Assembly (NCBI GenBank): GCA_964291545.2
Contig: OZ219861.1
Span: 1,178,001-1,242,000 of the forward strand
Origin: G963667675 sp964291545
Lineage (GTDB): Bacteria > Chloroflexota > Dehalococcoidia > Lucifugimonadales > UBA3495
DNA: 64,000 nucleotides
Reading direction: 5' to 3'
The stretch's first letter is position 1, and each line of letters begins with the position of its first letter. Below are positions 8,600 to 17,594 of this stretch, in pieces. The notes under the pieces were generated by a model, which worked only from the letters and a program-made list of their open reading frames with translations, searched no databases and was not told the DNA's origin. The position numbers and the translations under genes are program-made.

Positions 8600-9267
8600 T
8601 GCCTGAAACCTACGGAGATGACCTGGCCGAGATTGGCTCCCAGGCAATCGAGCAGCTAACGCTGCGCAACCAGGCCAGGGAAAAGGCCCTTGCCGCCTCT
8701 CGCCAGGTGATCCGCTATTCGGCCAACGCCATAAGGGCGGTGCACCGGGGAAATTTCGAGGAAGCCCGCCGGGGAATCGAGCAAGCGGGCCTGCGCCTGT
8801 CTGAAACGGCTCCAATCCGCCAGGAAAATCCTGAGATTTATTTTGCCGGTTTCATGGCCGACGCCCGCAAGGAGTTCAGCGAGGCCAACATCACCCTGGC
8901 GTTGATTGAGGGCGGCCCCATACCCCGGCCAGTCGACCTCGGCGTTGACCCGTCGGCTTTTCTCAACGGCATGGCCGACGTGATAGGCGAACTCCGCCGA
9001 TACATCCTCGATGAACTGAGACGGGACTCATTCGACCGCTGCCAGGAGTTCATGGACCTGATGGACGAAATCTACAGCATCCTGATGAGCGTGGACTTCC
9101 CCGAGGCGGTGACCAGCGGGCTGCGCCACAGCACGGACCAGCAGCGCGGCGTTATAGAGCGCACGCGAGGCGACCTTACCATGGCGCTGCGGCAGCGAAA
9201 CCTGGAGGTCCGGCTGGCCCTGCGGGAGGATCAGCCGTCAGATTCCTCCCAGTCGTCGACCAAATAG
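8599..9267 (+). CDS. Translin-family protein
   Basis: A 222-residue, almost all-helical protein resembling bacterial and archaeal translin/TRAX relatives, which bind single-stranded nucleic acid. Support: the helical opening KALAASRQVIRYSANAIRA, the FEEARRGIEQA segment, the acidic FAGFMADARKEFSEA stretch, and the MADVIGELRRYILDELRRD helix, which correspond to the order of translin helices. The start ATG overlaps the thiE stop (TGATG), so the two are translated together. Known family members bind RNA or DNA as ring oligomers; the function in bacteria and the link to thiamine synthesis are unknown. Confidence 0.75.
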   Translation: MPETYGDDLAEIGSQAIEQLTLRNQAREKALAASRQVIRYSANAIRAVHRGNFEEARRGIEQAGLRLSETAPIRQENPEIYFAGFMADARKEFSEANITLALIEGGPIPRPVDLGVDPSAFLNGMADVIGELRRYILDELRRDSFDRCQEFMDLMDEIYSILMSVDFPEAVTSGLRHSTDQQRGVIERTRGDLTMALRQRNLEVRLALREDQPSDSSQSSTK

Positions 9268-9422
9268 AGAAAGGCGCCGCCTGGAACACAGGGGCCGCAG
9301 GCCATATTCAGTGCGTCAGGTCAACGCCCGGCTGGCTGGCTAGCGCCGGTCTGAACTCCCCAGCGTAACCTTGTCGAAGAACGTCCCTCTCAAGAGTGGA
9401 GCGTGGGAAAGGAGTAACCGGC

Positions 9423-10946
9423 TTGCATGCATCAACACAGACATGCGCCGTAATCGGCCTGGACGGCCTGATAGTGCGGGTGGAAGTAGACATCTCGCCG
9501 GGCCTGCCGGCGTTCAACGTGGTCGGCCTCCCGGACACGGCGGTGCAGGAAGCCAGGGAACGGGTGCGGCCCGCCCTGCGCAACAGCGGGTGCGAGTTTC
9601 CGATGCGGCGCATAACCGCCAACCTGGCGCCGGCCGATCTTAAAAAAGCGGGGCCGGCCTACGACCTCCCCATTGCCGTAGCAATCCTGCTCAGTTCGGG
9701 TCAGCTGGAGTCAGCGCCGGAGAAAGCGATATTCCTGGGTGAACTGTCCCTCGACGGCAGCCTGCGCCACACCAACGGCATCCTGGCCATGGTGTCGGTG
9801 GCGCGGGAACAGGGTTACACCGAAGCCTACGTTCCGCTGCCCGACGCCGCGGAAGCGTCGCTGGTGGAGGGAATCCGGGTATTCCCGGTTCAGAGCCTGG
9901 CGTCCCTCATCAGCCATCTGCGACTGGAATCGGCGATAGAGCCCATTGCCGGGACGGCTGCCTTGCCGGACGTTTGCCAGCTGCCGCCCGACGGCATGAA
10001 CCTGATGAACGTAAGGGGCCAGGAGCATGCCAAGCGGGCGCTGGAGGTCGCGGCCGCGGGGTTCCACAACCTGCTGTTCAACGGTCCCCCGGGAAGCGGC
10101 AAGACCCTGCTGGCCAGATGTCTGCCCTCGATTCTGCCCAAGATGTCTCCCCAGGAGGCGTTGGAGGTCACCAAGATATACAGCGTCAGCGGAGCGCTGC
10201 CCACGGAAAGCCCCCTGGTCTCCCGCCGGCCCTTTCGGTCTCCCCATTACACCATCTCCAACGCGGGGTTGGTTGGTGGCGGCAAGACGGTGCGGCCGGG
10301 GGAGATCACCCTCAGCCACCGGGGGGTGCTTTTCCTGGATGAATTGCCCGAGTTCACCCACACCGCCCTGGAATCCCTGAGGCAACCGCTGGAAGACAAG
10401 CTGGTGACCATCAGCCGGGTCAGCGGCTCTGTGACTTACCCGGCGAGCTTCATGCTGGTGGCGGCCATGAACCCCTGCCCCTGCGGGTTCTACACGCACC
10501 CGAGCACCGATTGCACCTGCAGCCCCTCCGCCGTCAACCGTTACCAGAGGAGGGTCAGCGGGCCGATGATGGACCGGATCGACGTCTTCGTAGAGGTGCC
10601 GCCGGTAGAGTACGAAAAGCTGGTGGACGAGGCGCCCGCGGAAGACTCCCAAAAAGCGCGGCAACGGGTCGAACGGGCCCGCCAGGCCCAGCGGGAACGG
10701 TTTAGCGACTTTGGGTTTCTCTGCAATTCGGAGATGGGACCCGCCGAAGTGTGGAAATTCTGCACCTTGGACGATACCGCCAAGGGACTGCTGCAGACGG
10801 CGACGCACCGGCTGAACCTGTCGGCCAGGGCGTTTCACCGCATTCTCAAGGTTTCCAGGACCATCGCCGACCTGGAGGACGCCCCGGAGATAACGGTCGC
10901 GCATTTGGCAGAGGCCCTGCAGTACAGGTCGAGGGGAGTGGGCTGA
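9423..10946 (+). CDS. comM: YifB/ComM-type Mg-chelatase-like AAA+ ATPase
   Basis: About 507 residues. N-terminal Lon-protease-like fold (AVIGLDGLIVRVEVDISPG, FNVVGLPDTAVQEARERV, DLPIAVAIL), then an AAA+ core with Walker A GPPGSGKTLLARC, Walker B GVLFLDELPEF, and the zinc-like cluster NPCPCGFYTHPSTDCTC. ComM in competent bacteria is a helicase that assists branch migration of incoming DNA; no other competence gene is close. TTG 9423 was chosen because AAGGAG lies eight bases upstream and the resulting LHASTQTCAVIGLDG aligns with usual family starts; GTG 9396 would add nine residues. Confidence 0.93.
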   Translation: MHASTQTCAVIGLDGLIVRVEVDISPGLPAFNVVGLPDTAVQEARERVRPALRNSGCEFPMRRITANLAPADLKKAGPAYDLPIAVAILLSSGQLESAPEKAIFLGELSLDGSLRHTNGILAMVSVAREQGYTEAYVPLPDAAEASLVEGIRVFPVQSLASLISHLRLESAIEPIAGTAALPDVCQLPPDGMNLMNVRGQEHAKRALEVAAAGFHNLLFNGPPGSGKTLLARCLPSILPKMSPQEALEVTKIYSVSGALPTESPLVSRRPFRSPHYTISNAGLVGGGKTVRPGEITLSHRGVLFLDELPEFTHTALESLRQPLEDKLVTISRVSGSVTYPASFMLVAAMNPCPCGFYTHPSTDCTCSPSAVNRYQRRVSGPMMDRIDVFVEVPPVEYEKLVDEAPAEDSQKARQRVERARQAQRERFSDFGFLCNSEMGPAEVWKFCTLDDTAKGLLQTATHRLNLSARAFHRILKVSRTIADLEDAPEITVAHLAEALQYRSRGVG

Positions 10947-11075
10947 CCTGCCTCTGTTACCGCAACCCAGGACCTTCTGCGACGCCTCATAGATGCCCAT
11001 CGCGGTCGGTGGCCGGCGGCCCTATGTCACGCCTGCCACGCCCGTTCGGACGCCTCGCGCCACTGCCCGTCAACC

Positions 11076-11104
11076 TTGACAGCGATACCGCATCTGGTTA
11101 GGAT
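11076..11104 (+). promoter_or_regulatory. Strong candidate sigma-70 promoter for rny
   Basis: Consensus TTGACA (11076-11081), exactly 17 bases, then TAGGAT (11099-11104). It lies about 60 bases before the rny start in a 220-bp gap that holds nothing else recognised. Confidence 0.65.
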
Positions 11105-11166
11105 AGGTGAATCCAAATAGGGCCCAAAAATGAGGGTCCGACTAGGCGGAAGGAACGGGTGATACC

Positions 11167-12675
11167 TTGAAGATTAACTTCCTGACCGCCATCGCGGCAA
11201 TATGGAACGGGGTATTCGGCAGAGGCCCATCGGGCCAACAGCAGGTACAAAACGCCAGTGAAGTAGCCAAGAGCATCATCGAGGAGGCCGAGGAGGAAAA
11301 GCGCAAACTTCTACTGACTGCCCAGGAAGAGGCGTTGAAACAACGCACAACGGCTGAAGCGGAGTTGAAGGAGCGGCGCCAGGAACTCAACCAGATGGAG
11401 CGCCGGCACCTGCAACGGGAAGAGCAGCTCGAGAAGAAAATCAACGCCCAGGAAGAACAACAGCGCGCTCTGGCTGTCAAAGAAGCCGAGGCTGATCAGG
11501 CCATCCAGCAAGCGGAAAGCCTGAAGGACGAGCAACGGCAGAAACTGGAACAGATAGCCAGCCTCACGGTATCCGATGCTCGCCAAATGGTCGTCAAGCA
11601 GGGCGAAGAAGAAGCCCGGCTGGACCTGGCCAAGCGGTACTACGAGCTGGAGTCGGAGTTCAAGACCAAGTCCGAGGACAACGCCCGGCAAATTATTACC
11701 ACGGCGATCAACCGTCTGGCTACTGACGTGGTCTCCGAGGCAACCACATCTGCTGTACCCCTGCCCAACGATGAGATGAAAGGCCGTCTCATTGGCCGTG
11801 AAGGGCGGAACATAAGAACCCTGGAATCCCTTACCGGAGTGGACGTCATTATCGACGACACCCCGGAGGTCGTTACCGTATCTTGCTTTGACCCCATCAG
11901 GCGGGAAATCGCGAAGCTTGCCCTGGAAAAGCTCATCGCCGACGGCCGCATTCAGCCCGCCCGTATCGAAGACATGGTCAATCGCGCCCGGGAAGAGATC
12001 GAGCAGGCCGTTTGGCAGGCCGGAGAGCAGGCGACCTTCGAGGTCGGCGTCAGCGGCCTGGACGCGGACCTGATCAGGCTCCTGGGTCAACTGAAGTACC
12101 GTTACAGCTATGGGGAGAACGTTCTCAAGCACTCCATAGAGGTTGCGTTGCTTTCCGGGATGCTGGCGGCCGAGGCCGGCGCGGATGCACAAATCGCGAA
12201 GACCGCCGGTCTGCTCCACGACATCGGGAAGGCCCTAACCCACGAGGTGCCCGGCCCCCATGCGGAGATCGGCGCCGACATTGCCACCAAGCACGGCATC
12301 AACTACAACTCCGTGCGCGGCATACTGGAACATCACAGCGACGAGCACGAGACCATCGAGTCCTTCCTGGTGGCCTCGGCCGACGCCCTCAGCGCGGCCC
12401 GACCCGGGGCGCGCAAGGAGTCTGCGGAGCTGTACGTGAAGCGGCTGCAAGACCTGGAGAACGTGGCCACCGGTTTCACCGGGGTGGAGAGGGCCTTCGC
12501 CATTGAGGCCGGCAGGGAAGTCCGAGTGATGGTGAAGCCGGAAGACCTTGACGACGTTGAAGCGGCATCGTTAGCCAGGAACATCGCCAAAAAGGTTGAG
12601 GAAGACCTGGTGTTCCCCGGCCAAATCAAGGTCACCGTTATCCGGGAGCTTCGCAACATAGAGTACGCCCGGTAG
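11167..12675 (+). CDS. rny: Ribonuclease Y
   Basis: A 502-residue endoribonuclease initiating mRNA decay. Domains in order: a short hydrophobic N-terminus (FLTAIAAIWNGVF, weaker than the usual membrane anchor), a long Glu/Gln/Lys-rich coiled coil (about 30-190), a KH domain with GRLIGREGRNIRTLE, and an HD domain with LLHDIGKAL (metal-binding HD). The start is TTG 11167 with GGAAGGA some 12 bases upstream. It is followed by the YmdB-type phosphodiesterase, the same gene order known from Bacillus, where YmdB influences RNase Y-linked behaviour. Confidence 0.96.
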   Translation: MKINFLTAIAAIWNGVFGRGPSGQQQVQNASEVAKSIIEEAEEEKRKLLLTAQEEALKQRTTAEAELKERRQELNQMERRHLQREEQLEKKINAQEEQQRALAVKEAEADQAIQQAESLKDEQRQKLEQIASLTVSDARQMVVKQGEEEARLDLAKRYYELESEFKTKSEDNARQIITTAINRLATDVVSEATTSAVPLPNDEMKGRLIGREGRNIRTLESLTGVDVIIDDTPEVVTVSCFDPIRREIAKLALEKLIADGRIQPARIEDMVNRAREEIEQAVWQAGEQATFEVGVSGLDADLIRLLGQLKYRYSYGENVLKHSIEVALLSGMLAAEAGADAQIAKTAGLLHDIGKALTHEVPGPHAEIGADIATKHGINYNSVRGILEHHSDEHETIESFLVASADALSAARPGARKESAELYVKRLQDLENVATGFTGVERAFAIEAGREVRVMVKPEDLDDVEAASLARNIAKKVEEDLVFPGQIKVTVIRELRNIEYAR

Positions 12676-12847
12676 CATAGCCGCCGGCTTCCCGACTCCG
12701 GTATTGGCCGACTGATGCGGGGGCACACCTGCAGGGTAGGCTGCCAAGGCCGGAAGAGGACCACAATATCTGGGATTCAATTGAACGGGGGATCCAGAGC
12801 CGGTGCAACCGGAAGTTCGGGTCCCCTCCGTTGTTAAGAGGCATTCA

Positions 12848-13618
12848 TTGCGGATTTTGATGATTGGCGACGTTATCGGTAAGCCGGGGCGCCGCGCGGT
12901 CAAGCACCTGCTCCCGGAGATGCGCACGGAGCACGGGATCGACATGGTCATCGCCAACGGCGAGAACACCGCCGGCGGCTTCGGCCTCACGCTGGACACG
13001 GCCAGCGAGTTGCTGGACAGCGGAGTAGACATATTAACGTCGGGCAACCACATTTGGGACCAGAAAGAGATCATTCCGTACATGGATGAGGGCCTGCCGT
13101 TAATCCGGCCCGCCAACTATCCCAACGCTCCCGGCCGCGGCAGCCTGGTGCAAGACAACGTCCTGGTGGTCAACCTGATGGGCCGGACGTTTATGCCTGC
13201 CTTGGACTGCCCCTTTCGCACCGCCGACCGGATTCTGGAGGAGGCCGCGGGCCCGGAGCGGCCGCCGGTGGTCATCGTGGACTTTCACGCCGAAGCAACG
13301 TCGGAGAAACAGGCCATGGGCTGGTACCTGGACGGCAGGGCAAGCTGTGTGGTGGGCACCCACACCCACGTGGGTACGGTGGACTGCCGCGTGCTGCCCA
13401 ACGGCACCGCCTATGTGAGCGACGTCGGGATGACCGGGCCTACCAACTCGGTCATCGGCAGCGAGACCGAGGCGGTGCTGCAGAGATTCCTTACCGGCCT
13501 GCCCCAAAGGCTGCCGGTGGCCGACGGGCCGGTGGCGCTTAACTCCGTGCTGCTGGAAGTTGACGAAGGCACGGGGAAGGCATTGTCCATCGAACGCCTG
13601 GACCGGGCGTTGAGCTAA
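12848..13618 (+). CDS. ymdB: YmdB-family metallophosphoesterase (TIGR00282)
   Basis: A 256-residue phosphodiesterase; characterised relatives hydrolyse 2',3'-cyclic nucleotides. Metal-ligand motifs: IGDVIGKPGRRA, ANGENTAGG, SGNHIWDQ, DFHAEATSEK and GTHTHVGTVD. The TTG at 12848 is taken as start because AAGAGG sits seven bases before it and the product begins like the family, with LRILMIGDVIG; GTG 12803 gives 15 extra unmatched residues. Placed after rny and one base before the PHP phosphatase gene, suggesting an RNA-processing/phosphoesterase operon. Confidence 0.93.
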   Translation: MRILMIGDVIGKPGRRAVKHLLPEMRTEHGIDMVIANGENTAGGFGLTLDTASELLDSGVDILTSGNHIWDQKEIIPYMDEGLPLIRPANYPNAPGRGSLVQDNVLVVNLMGRTFMPALDCPFRTADRILEEAAGPERPPVVIVDFHAEATSEKQAMGWYLDGRASCVVGTHTHVGTVDCRVLPNGTAYVSDVGMTGPTNSVIGSETEAVLQRFLTGLPQRLPVADGPVALNSVLLEVDEGTGKALSIERLDRALS

Positions 13619-13619
13619 C

Positions 13620-14471
13620 ATGTCCGCTACCGTAGACTTGCATCTGCACACGACTGCTTCCGATGGACGTCTGTCTCCCACCGACCTGGTCAGGCTGACT
13701 GCAAACGCGGGGCTGGAACAGATTGCCATCTCGGACCACGACACGACCGAGGGCCTGGCGGAGGCATTTCAAGAAGCGGAAGCTCATGCCGGCCTTCGCA
13801 TCATTCCGGCCATAGAGCTGAGCACTGACATACCGGGCGACGAAATCCACATGCTGGGTTATTTCATCAGGCATCAGGATGAGGCGTTCCAGGAGGTCTT
13901 GCGCCGGTTTCGACTGGGGAGGCTTGACCGGGCCCGGCTGATGGTGGAGAAGCTGGCTGACTTGGGAATGCAGTTGGAGTGGGAACGGGTGCAGGAAATA
14001 GCCGGCGACGGCGCAGTCGGCCGTCCCCACATCGCCCTTGCCATGGTGGAAAAGGGCTACTGCAAGGAGCCCAACGACGCTTTCCCGGGGTACCTGGGAC
14101 GGGACGGACTGGCCTACGTCGAACGCCCGAAGTTGACTCCGACCGAGGCGATAGAATTGCTGAGGAACGCCGGCGGGGCGCCGGTGCTGGCCCACCCGGC
14201 ATACCTGTCCAACTTGGAGGCCCACCTTCCCGGGTTGAAAGCCGCCGGCCTGGCGGGCATGGAGGTCCACTACGCCAAGTTTACCCCGGAGCAGGTCGAA
14301 TACCTGGGGCGCCTGGCTGCCGAGTATGACCTGATTCCCTGCGGCGGCAGCGACTACCACGGGTTGGGTAACGCGGACGACGCCTTGCCCGGCTCCAATG
14401 GCCCTCCTCCGGCTACCGTTGATCGGCTGGAGGAAGCCGCCAAGGCAATCGCGTCGAGCAACCGGAGCTAA
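13620..14471 (+). CDS. PHP-domain phosphoesterase
   Basis: A 283-residue PHP protein like E. coli YciV (RNase AM) and 3',5'-nucleotide phosphatases. It begins VDLHLHTTASDG with the first metal-binding HxH; AISDHDTTEG, IPAIELS and EIHMLGYFI follow, then HPA and GSDYHG near the C-terminus. Its ATG starts one base after the ymdB stop, so both are very likely translated from one message. By family it removes phosphates from small nucleotides or short RNA 5' ends, which fits the rny-ymdB context, although the substrate is inferred. Confidence 0.88.
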   Translation: MSATVDLHLHTTASDGRLSPTDLVRLTANAGLEQIAISDHDTTEGLAEAFQEAEAHAGLRIIPAIELSTDIPGDEIHMLGYFIRHQDEAFQEVLRRFRLGRLDRARLMVEKLADLGMQLEWERVQEIAGDGAVGRPHIALAMVEKGYCKEPNDAFPGYLGRDGLAYVERPKLTPTEAIELLRNAGGAPVLAHPAYLSNLEAHLPGLKAAGLAGMEVHYAKFTPEQVEYLGRLAAEYDLIPCGGSDYHGLGNADDALPGSNGPPPATVDRLEEAAKAIASSNRS

Positions 14472-14495
14472 CCGAATCCAGGACCGGCTGCACTG

Positions 14496-15182
14496 ATGGA
14501 AATCGCGGGATTGTACGTCCTGGCGTATCTCTTGGGCGGCGTGCCCACCGCCTTTGTCCTGGCGAAGCTGGTCAAGGGCGTAGACATCCGCGGCTACGGC
14601 AGCGGCAATGTGGGCGGGTCCAACGTGTTCTACCACGTCGGCAAGCGCTGGGGAGTGGCCGTTGGGATCCTCGAGATTGTGGTCAAAGGGGCGCTGCCGG
14701 TGTTCATCGGCCAGTACGCGCTGGGGCTTGACCGCTCGTCACCTCTCCTCATCGGAGTCCCCTTGTTGGCGGTTGCCGGCCACAACTGGTCTCCGTACCT
14801 GAGGCTTCAAGGCGGCCGCGGCGTCGGCGTGGTGGTCGGCACGCTGTTCGCAATGTCGCCATGGTTGTTCCTGGCCTTCATGGCGGTGGCATTGTCGGGT
14901 TGGGCGGTGACCCGCAGCTCGGGCGTATGGGTGCTGGTCTCCTTGACGTTGCTGCAGGGATGGGCTGTGCTGTTTGCCGTTCTGCTAGACGAGCCGACTG
15001 TGTTAAGCTTTTATTGCGCGGGGTTGTTGGGGTTGGTAGTGGCCAAGCGGCTGCTTTCCAACTGGACGCCCCTCCCGGAGGGATCGCCCAAGCGGAGGGT
15101 CCTGTTCAACCGGCTGTTCAGGGACAGGGACGTTGACGACCACGCGGAGTGGGTGTACCGGATTCCCAGGAGTAGCGAGTAA
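14496..15182 (+). CDS. plsY: PlsY-type glycerol-3-phosphate acyltransferase
   Basis: A 228-residue integral membrane protein with about five hydrophobic segments. PlsY moves an acyl group from acyl-phosphate to glycerol-3-phosphate, the first step of phospholipid synthesis. The three signature loops are recognisable though slightly altered: GYGSGNVGGSNVF (usual GSGNxGATN), GHNWSPYLRLQGGRGVGV (usual GHxxPxFxxFKGGKG) and a C-terminal basic tail. A second, more diverged PlsY-like gene lies at 18159-18830, so either copy might have a changed acyl or acceptor preference. Confidence 0.85.
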   Translation: MEIAGLYVLAYLLGGVPTAFVLAKLVKGVDIRGYGSGNVGGSNVFYHVGKRWGVAVGILEIVVKGALPVFIGQYALGLDRSSPLLIGVPLLAVAGHNWSPYLRLQGGRGVGVVVGTLFAMSPWLFLAFMAVALSGWAVTRSSGVWVLVSLTLLQGWAVLFAVLLDEPTVLSFYCAGLLGLVVAKRLLSNWTPLPEGSPKRRVLFNRLFRDRDVDDHAEWVYRIPRSSE

Positions 15183-15205
15183 CATAGCGGCCTAGAGCAG
15201 GAGAC

Positions 15206-15721
15206 ATGGACCAGTCAGGGCAGAGAGAGCAAGAACGGACCGGTACCGCCTACTGCCACTGGCACCCGGGCGCCGAGACCGGCCTGTACTGCAGCCAGTG
15301 CGGCAAGCACATCTGCACCCAGTGCATGGTGCAGGCGGTGGTGGGCATCCGTTGCCGGGAGTGCGGCAAGGCGGTGCCGTTGCCGACCTTCGACGTTACG
15401 CCCTCGTACTATGCCAGGGCGATCGCAGTTGCGGCGGGGGGCGGCATAGCCGGCGGGCTGCTGTGGGCCCTGTTCAACGCCGTTTTTGGCGGGATTCCCT
15501 TTCTTCCTTCCCTGGCGACGATTGCCGTCGGCTACGGGCTTGGAGAGTTAATCAGCCTGGCGGTCAACCGCAAGCGGGGTGTCGGGTTGGCCTGGATTGC
15601 CGGCGGGTCCGTGGCCCTGGCCTTCATCATCAGTTGGAGCGTTAACCCGTTCCCGCTAAGCTTCTTTTCATTCTTGTTCCTGGGGATAGGGGTCTACAGC
15701 GCGGTGATGCGGGTCCGCTAG
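15206..15721 (+). CDS. B-box zinc-finger membrane protein
   Basis: A 171-residue protein with an N-terminal B-box-like zinc finger (CHWHPGAETGLYCSQCGKHIC followed by CTQCM and CRECGK; Cys/His ligands at about residues 16-52) and three to four hydrophobic helices after residue 70. Proteins of this shape are common in Chloroflexota and Actinobacteria and have no settled function; some are fused to rhomboid proteases, but no protease motif is present here. Its last 54 bases overlap the 3' end of recX on the opposite strand. Confidence 0.75.
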   Translation: MDQSGQREQERTGTAYCHWHPGAETGLYCSQCGKHICTQCMVQAVVGIRCRECGKAVPLPTFDVTPSYYARAIAVAAGGGIAGGLLWALFNAVFGGIPFLPSLATIAVGYGLGELISLAVNRKRGVGLAWIAGGSVALAFIISWSVNPFPLSFFSFLFLGIGVYSAVMRVR

Positions 15722-16252
15722 CTCCCGCCACAGCCGGCTAACCACCTCGGATATTGTGGCCGCCTCGAAGCCGCGGCTTTGCAGGCGCCGCCAGACCTTG
15801 GCCTGGAACGCGGGATAGTCAACGTCGCTTATGCGCTGGGCCATTCTCAAAGCGGCGCGGTAGGCGTTGCCGGCGTTGTCGTAACCGGCCAACGCTTCCT
15901 GGGCAACCTCACGCTCTACGCCCATGCGTAGAAGCTCGTGTTCCAAGACCTGCCGGCTGCGGGGCCGATGCTCCTCCCGGTTGCGCCGCCACTCCCGGGC
16001 GAAGGCGGCATCGTCGAGATAACCCTGGGCTACCAGTTGTTCCAGGACCCGCTCGATGACCGCCGAGGGATAGCTTTTCTCCAACCGGCGGCGGATCTCG
16101 GCGCGGCTGCGCGCCCGGTAAGAAAGCAGACGAAGCGCGTCTCGTCTGGCCTTGTTCAGGGAGACGTCGACGCCGGCCCTTGGAGCATCGACCTGTGACG
16201 GCTGGATGGGGCGGGGTGAGCCGGCAGCCTCGTCCCATTCACAGCACTGCAC
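15668..16252 (-). CDS. recX: Regulatory protein RecX
   Basis: A 194-residue RecX, which binds the RecA filament and limits its extension. Family features: repeated three-helix units, with ALRLLSYRARSRAEIRRRL at the beginning, VLEQLVAQGYLDDAAFAREW, RSRQVLEHELLRMGV and the C-terminal RRLQSRGFEAATISEVV. The GTG start at 16252 has a GGGGTGG-type ribosome site; the first 30 residues look unstructured. It lies about 100 bp downstream of recA on the same strand, the usual arrangement, and its 3' end overlaps the convergent B-box gene by 54 bp. Confidence 0.9.
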   Translation of the reverse strand: MQCCEWDEAAGSPRPIQPSQVDAPRAGVDVSLNKARRDALRLLSYRARSRAEIRRRLEKSYPSAVIERVLEQLVAQGYLDDAAFAREWRRNREEHRPRSRQVLEHELLRMGVEREVAQEALAGYDNAGNAYRAALRMAQRISDVDYPAFQAKVWRRLQSRGFEAATISEVVSRLWRELADPHHRAVDPYPQEQE

Positions 16253-16354
16253 TTGCCGCCACCCCGCTACACCCGCTCATCCGATGCAAAGTTGGACCGG
16301 TTCCTGCAGGCCGGCGTCTACATCAGGCAGAAGCCGGCCGCGTGCCCAGAGTGG

Positions 16355-17425
16355 TTAGTCGAGCTCCGAGGCGACGGCCTCATGTTGGCCGGCGCCGTTG
16401 CGGTTCGCCTCGGCAGGGTCTCGGTCAGGCTCATCCGCGCCGGACAATGTCCCCCGCAGCCGCCCTTCGATGGAGTCGGCAATCTCCGGGTGTTGCGTCA
16501 GGAAGTCCTTGGAATTCTCACGACCTTGACCCAGCTTGGTCTCGCCGTAGGAGTAGAAGGCGCCGGACTTCTTGACGATCCCCTGGGCCACACCCAGGTC
16601 AAGCAGGCCGCCCATCTTGCTGATTCCCTTGCTGAACATGATGTCGAATTCCGCAACGCGGAAGGGAGCGGCGACCTTGTTCTTGACGATGCGGGCCCTT
16701 ACCCGGTTGCCGACAATCTCTGCGCCCTGCTTTATTGCTTCAACGCGGCGGAGGTCGATGCGCACCGAGCTGTAGAACTTGAGGGCCCGGCCGCCCGGCG
16801 TCACCTCGGGACTGCCGTAGGAAATGCCTATCTTTTCCCGGAGCTGGTTGATGAATATGACCGCGGTACGGGAGCGGTGAATGGTAGAGGTAAGCTTGCG
16901 CAGGGCCTGGGACATCAGCCTCGCTTGCAGTCCCACGTGGCTGTCGCCCATGTCCCCTTCGATTTCGGCCTGGGGGACCAGGGCGGCGACGCTGTCGATG
17001 ACTATTGCGTCCACTGCGCCGCTGCGGACCAGCTGCTCGGTGATATCCATGGCCTGCTCGGCGCTGTCGGGCTGGGCAATGAGAAGTTGCTCGGAATTGA
17101 GGCCGCAGTTGGCGGCGTATCCGGGGTCAAGGGCATGCTCCACGTCGACGTAGGCGGCGGTCCCGCCCGCTTTCTGGGTTTCCGCCATCACGTGGATTGC
17201 CAGGGTGGACTTACCGGCGGACTCGGCGCCGAAAATTTCGGTGACCCGCCCCCTGGGGATGCCGCCGATGCCCAGGGCCATGTCCAAGGCCAGGGAACCG
17301 GTGGATATGGCATCGCCGGCCGTTTGGTCGTTCATTTCCCCCAACCGCATCACGGCCCCCCTGCCGTAGTCTTTTTCGATGCGGCCCAGGGCGATTTCCA
17401 ACGCTGTCTGCTTGTCTTGTTCCAT
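16355..17425 (-). CDS. recA: Recombinase RecA
   Basis: Strand-exchange recombinase and SOS co-protease, 356 residues. Walker A is GAESAGKST rather than the usual GPESSGKTT; Walker B AIVIDSVAALVP, the L1 region GDSHVGLQARLMSQALRK, FINQLREKIG and the L2 region with SPEVTPGGRALKFYSSVR are all intact. The C-terminus ends in an acidic tail. ATG 17425 (MEQDKQTALE) was chosen with AGG nine bases upstream; GTG 17440 would add five residues. recX follows. Confidence 0.97.
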   Translation of the reverse strand: MEQDKQTALEIALGRIEKDYGRGAVMRLGEMNDQTAGDAISTGSLALDMALGIGGIPRGRVTEIFGAESAGKSTLAIHVMAETQKAGGTAAYVDVEHALDPGYAANCGLNSEQLLIAQPDSAEQAMDITEQLVRSGAVDAIVIDSVAALVPQAEIEGDMGDSHVGLQARLMSQALRKLTSTIHRSRTAVIFINQLREKIGISYGSPEVTPGGRALKFYSSVRIDLRRVEAIKQGAEIVGNRVRARIVKNKVAAPFRVAEFDIMFSKGISKMGGLLDLGVAQGIVKKSGAFYSYGETKLGQGRENSKDFLTQHPEIADSIEGRLRGTLSGADEPDRDPAEANRNGAGQHEAVASELD

Positions 17426-17468
17426 AACCATCATCCTCACGTCATCTGTCTCGTTGGCTCATGACAGC

Positions 17469-17498
17469 ATCCTAGCACAGCCGCGTGGGAGCAGCCAA
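17469..17498 (-). promoter_or_regulatory. Candidate promoter for recA-recX
   Basis: On the minus strand, TTGGCT (17498-17493), 18-base spacer, TAGGAT (17474-17469), about 45 bases before the recA start. No SOS box was confidently recognised. Confidence 0.4.
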
Positions 17499-17594
17499 TG
17501 GGCATTCTGTCATCAAAATCCGACCGGATGGGGTGAGGGGTCTTGGAGCGGGGCGCCGGGGAGTGGGGGGTCTAACTGACCCGTACTAAAAGTC

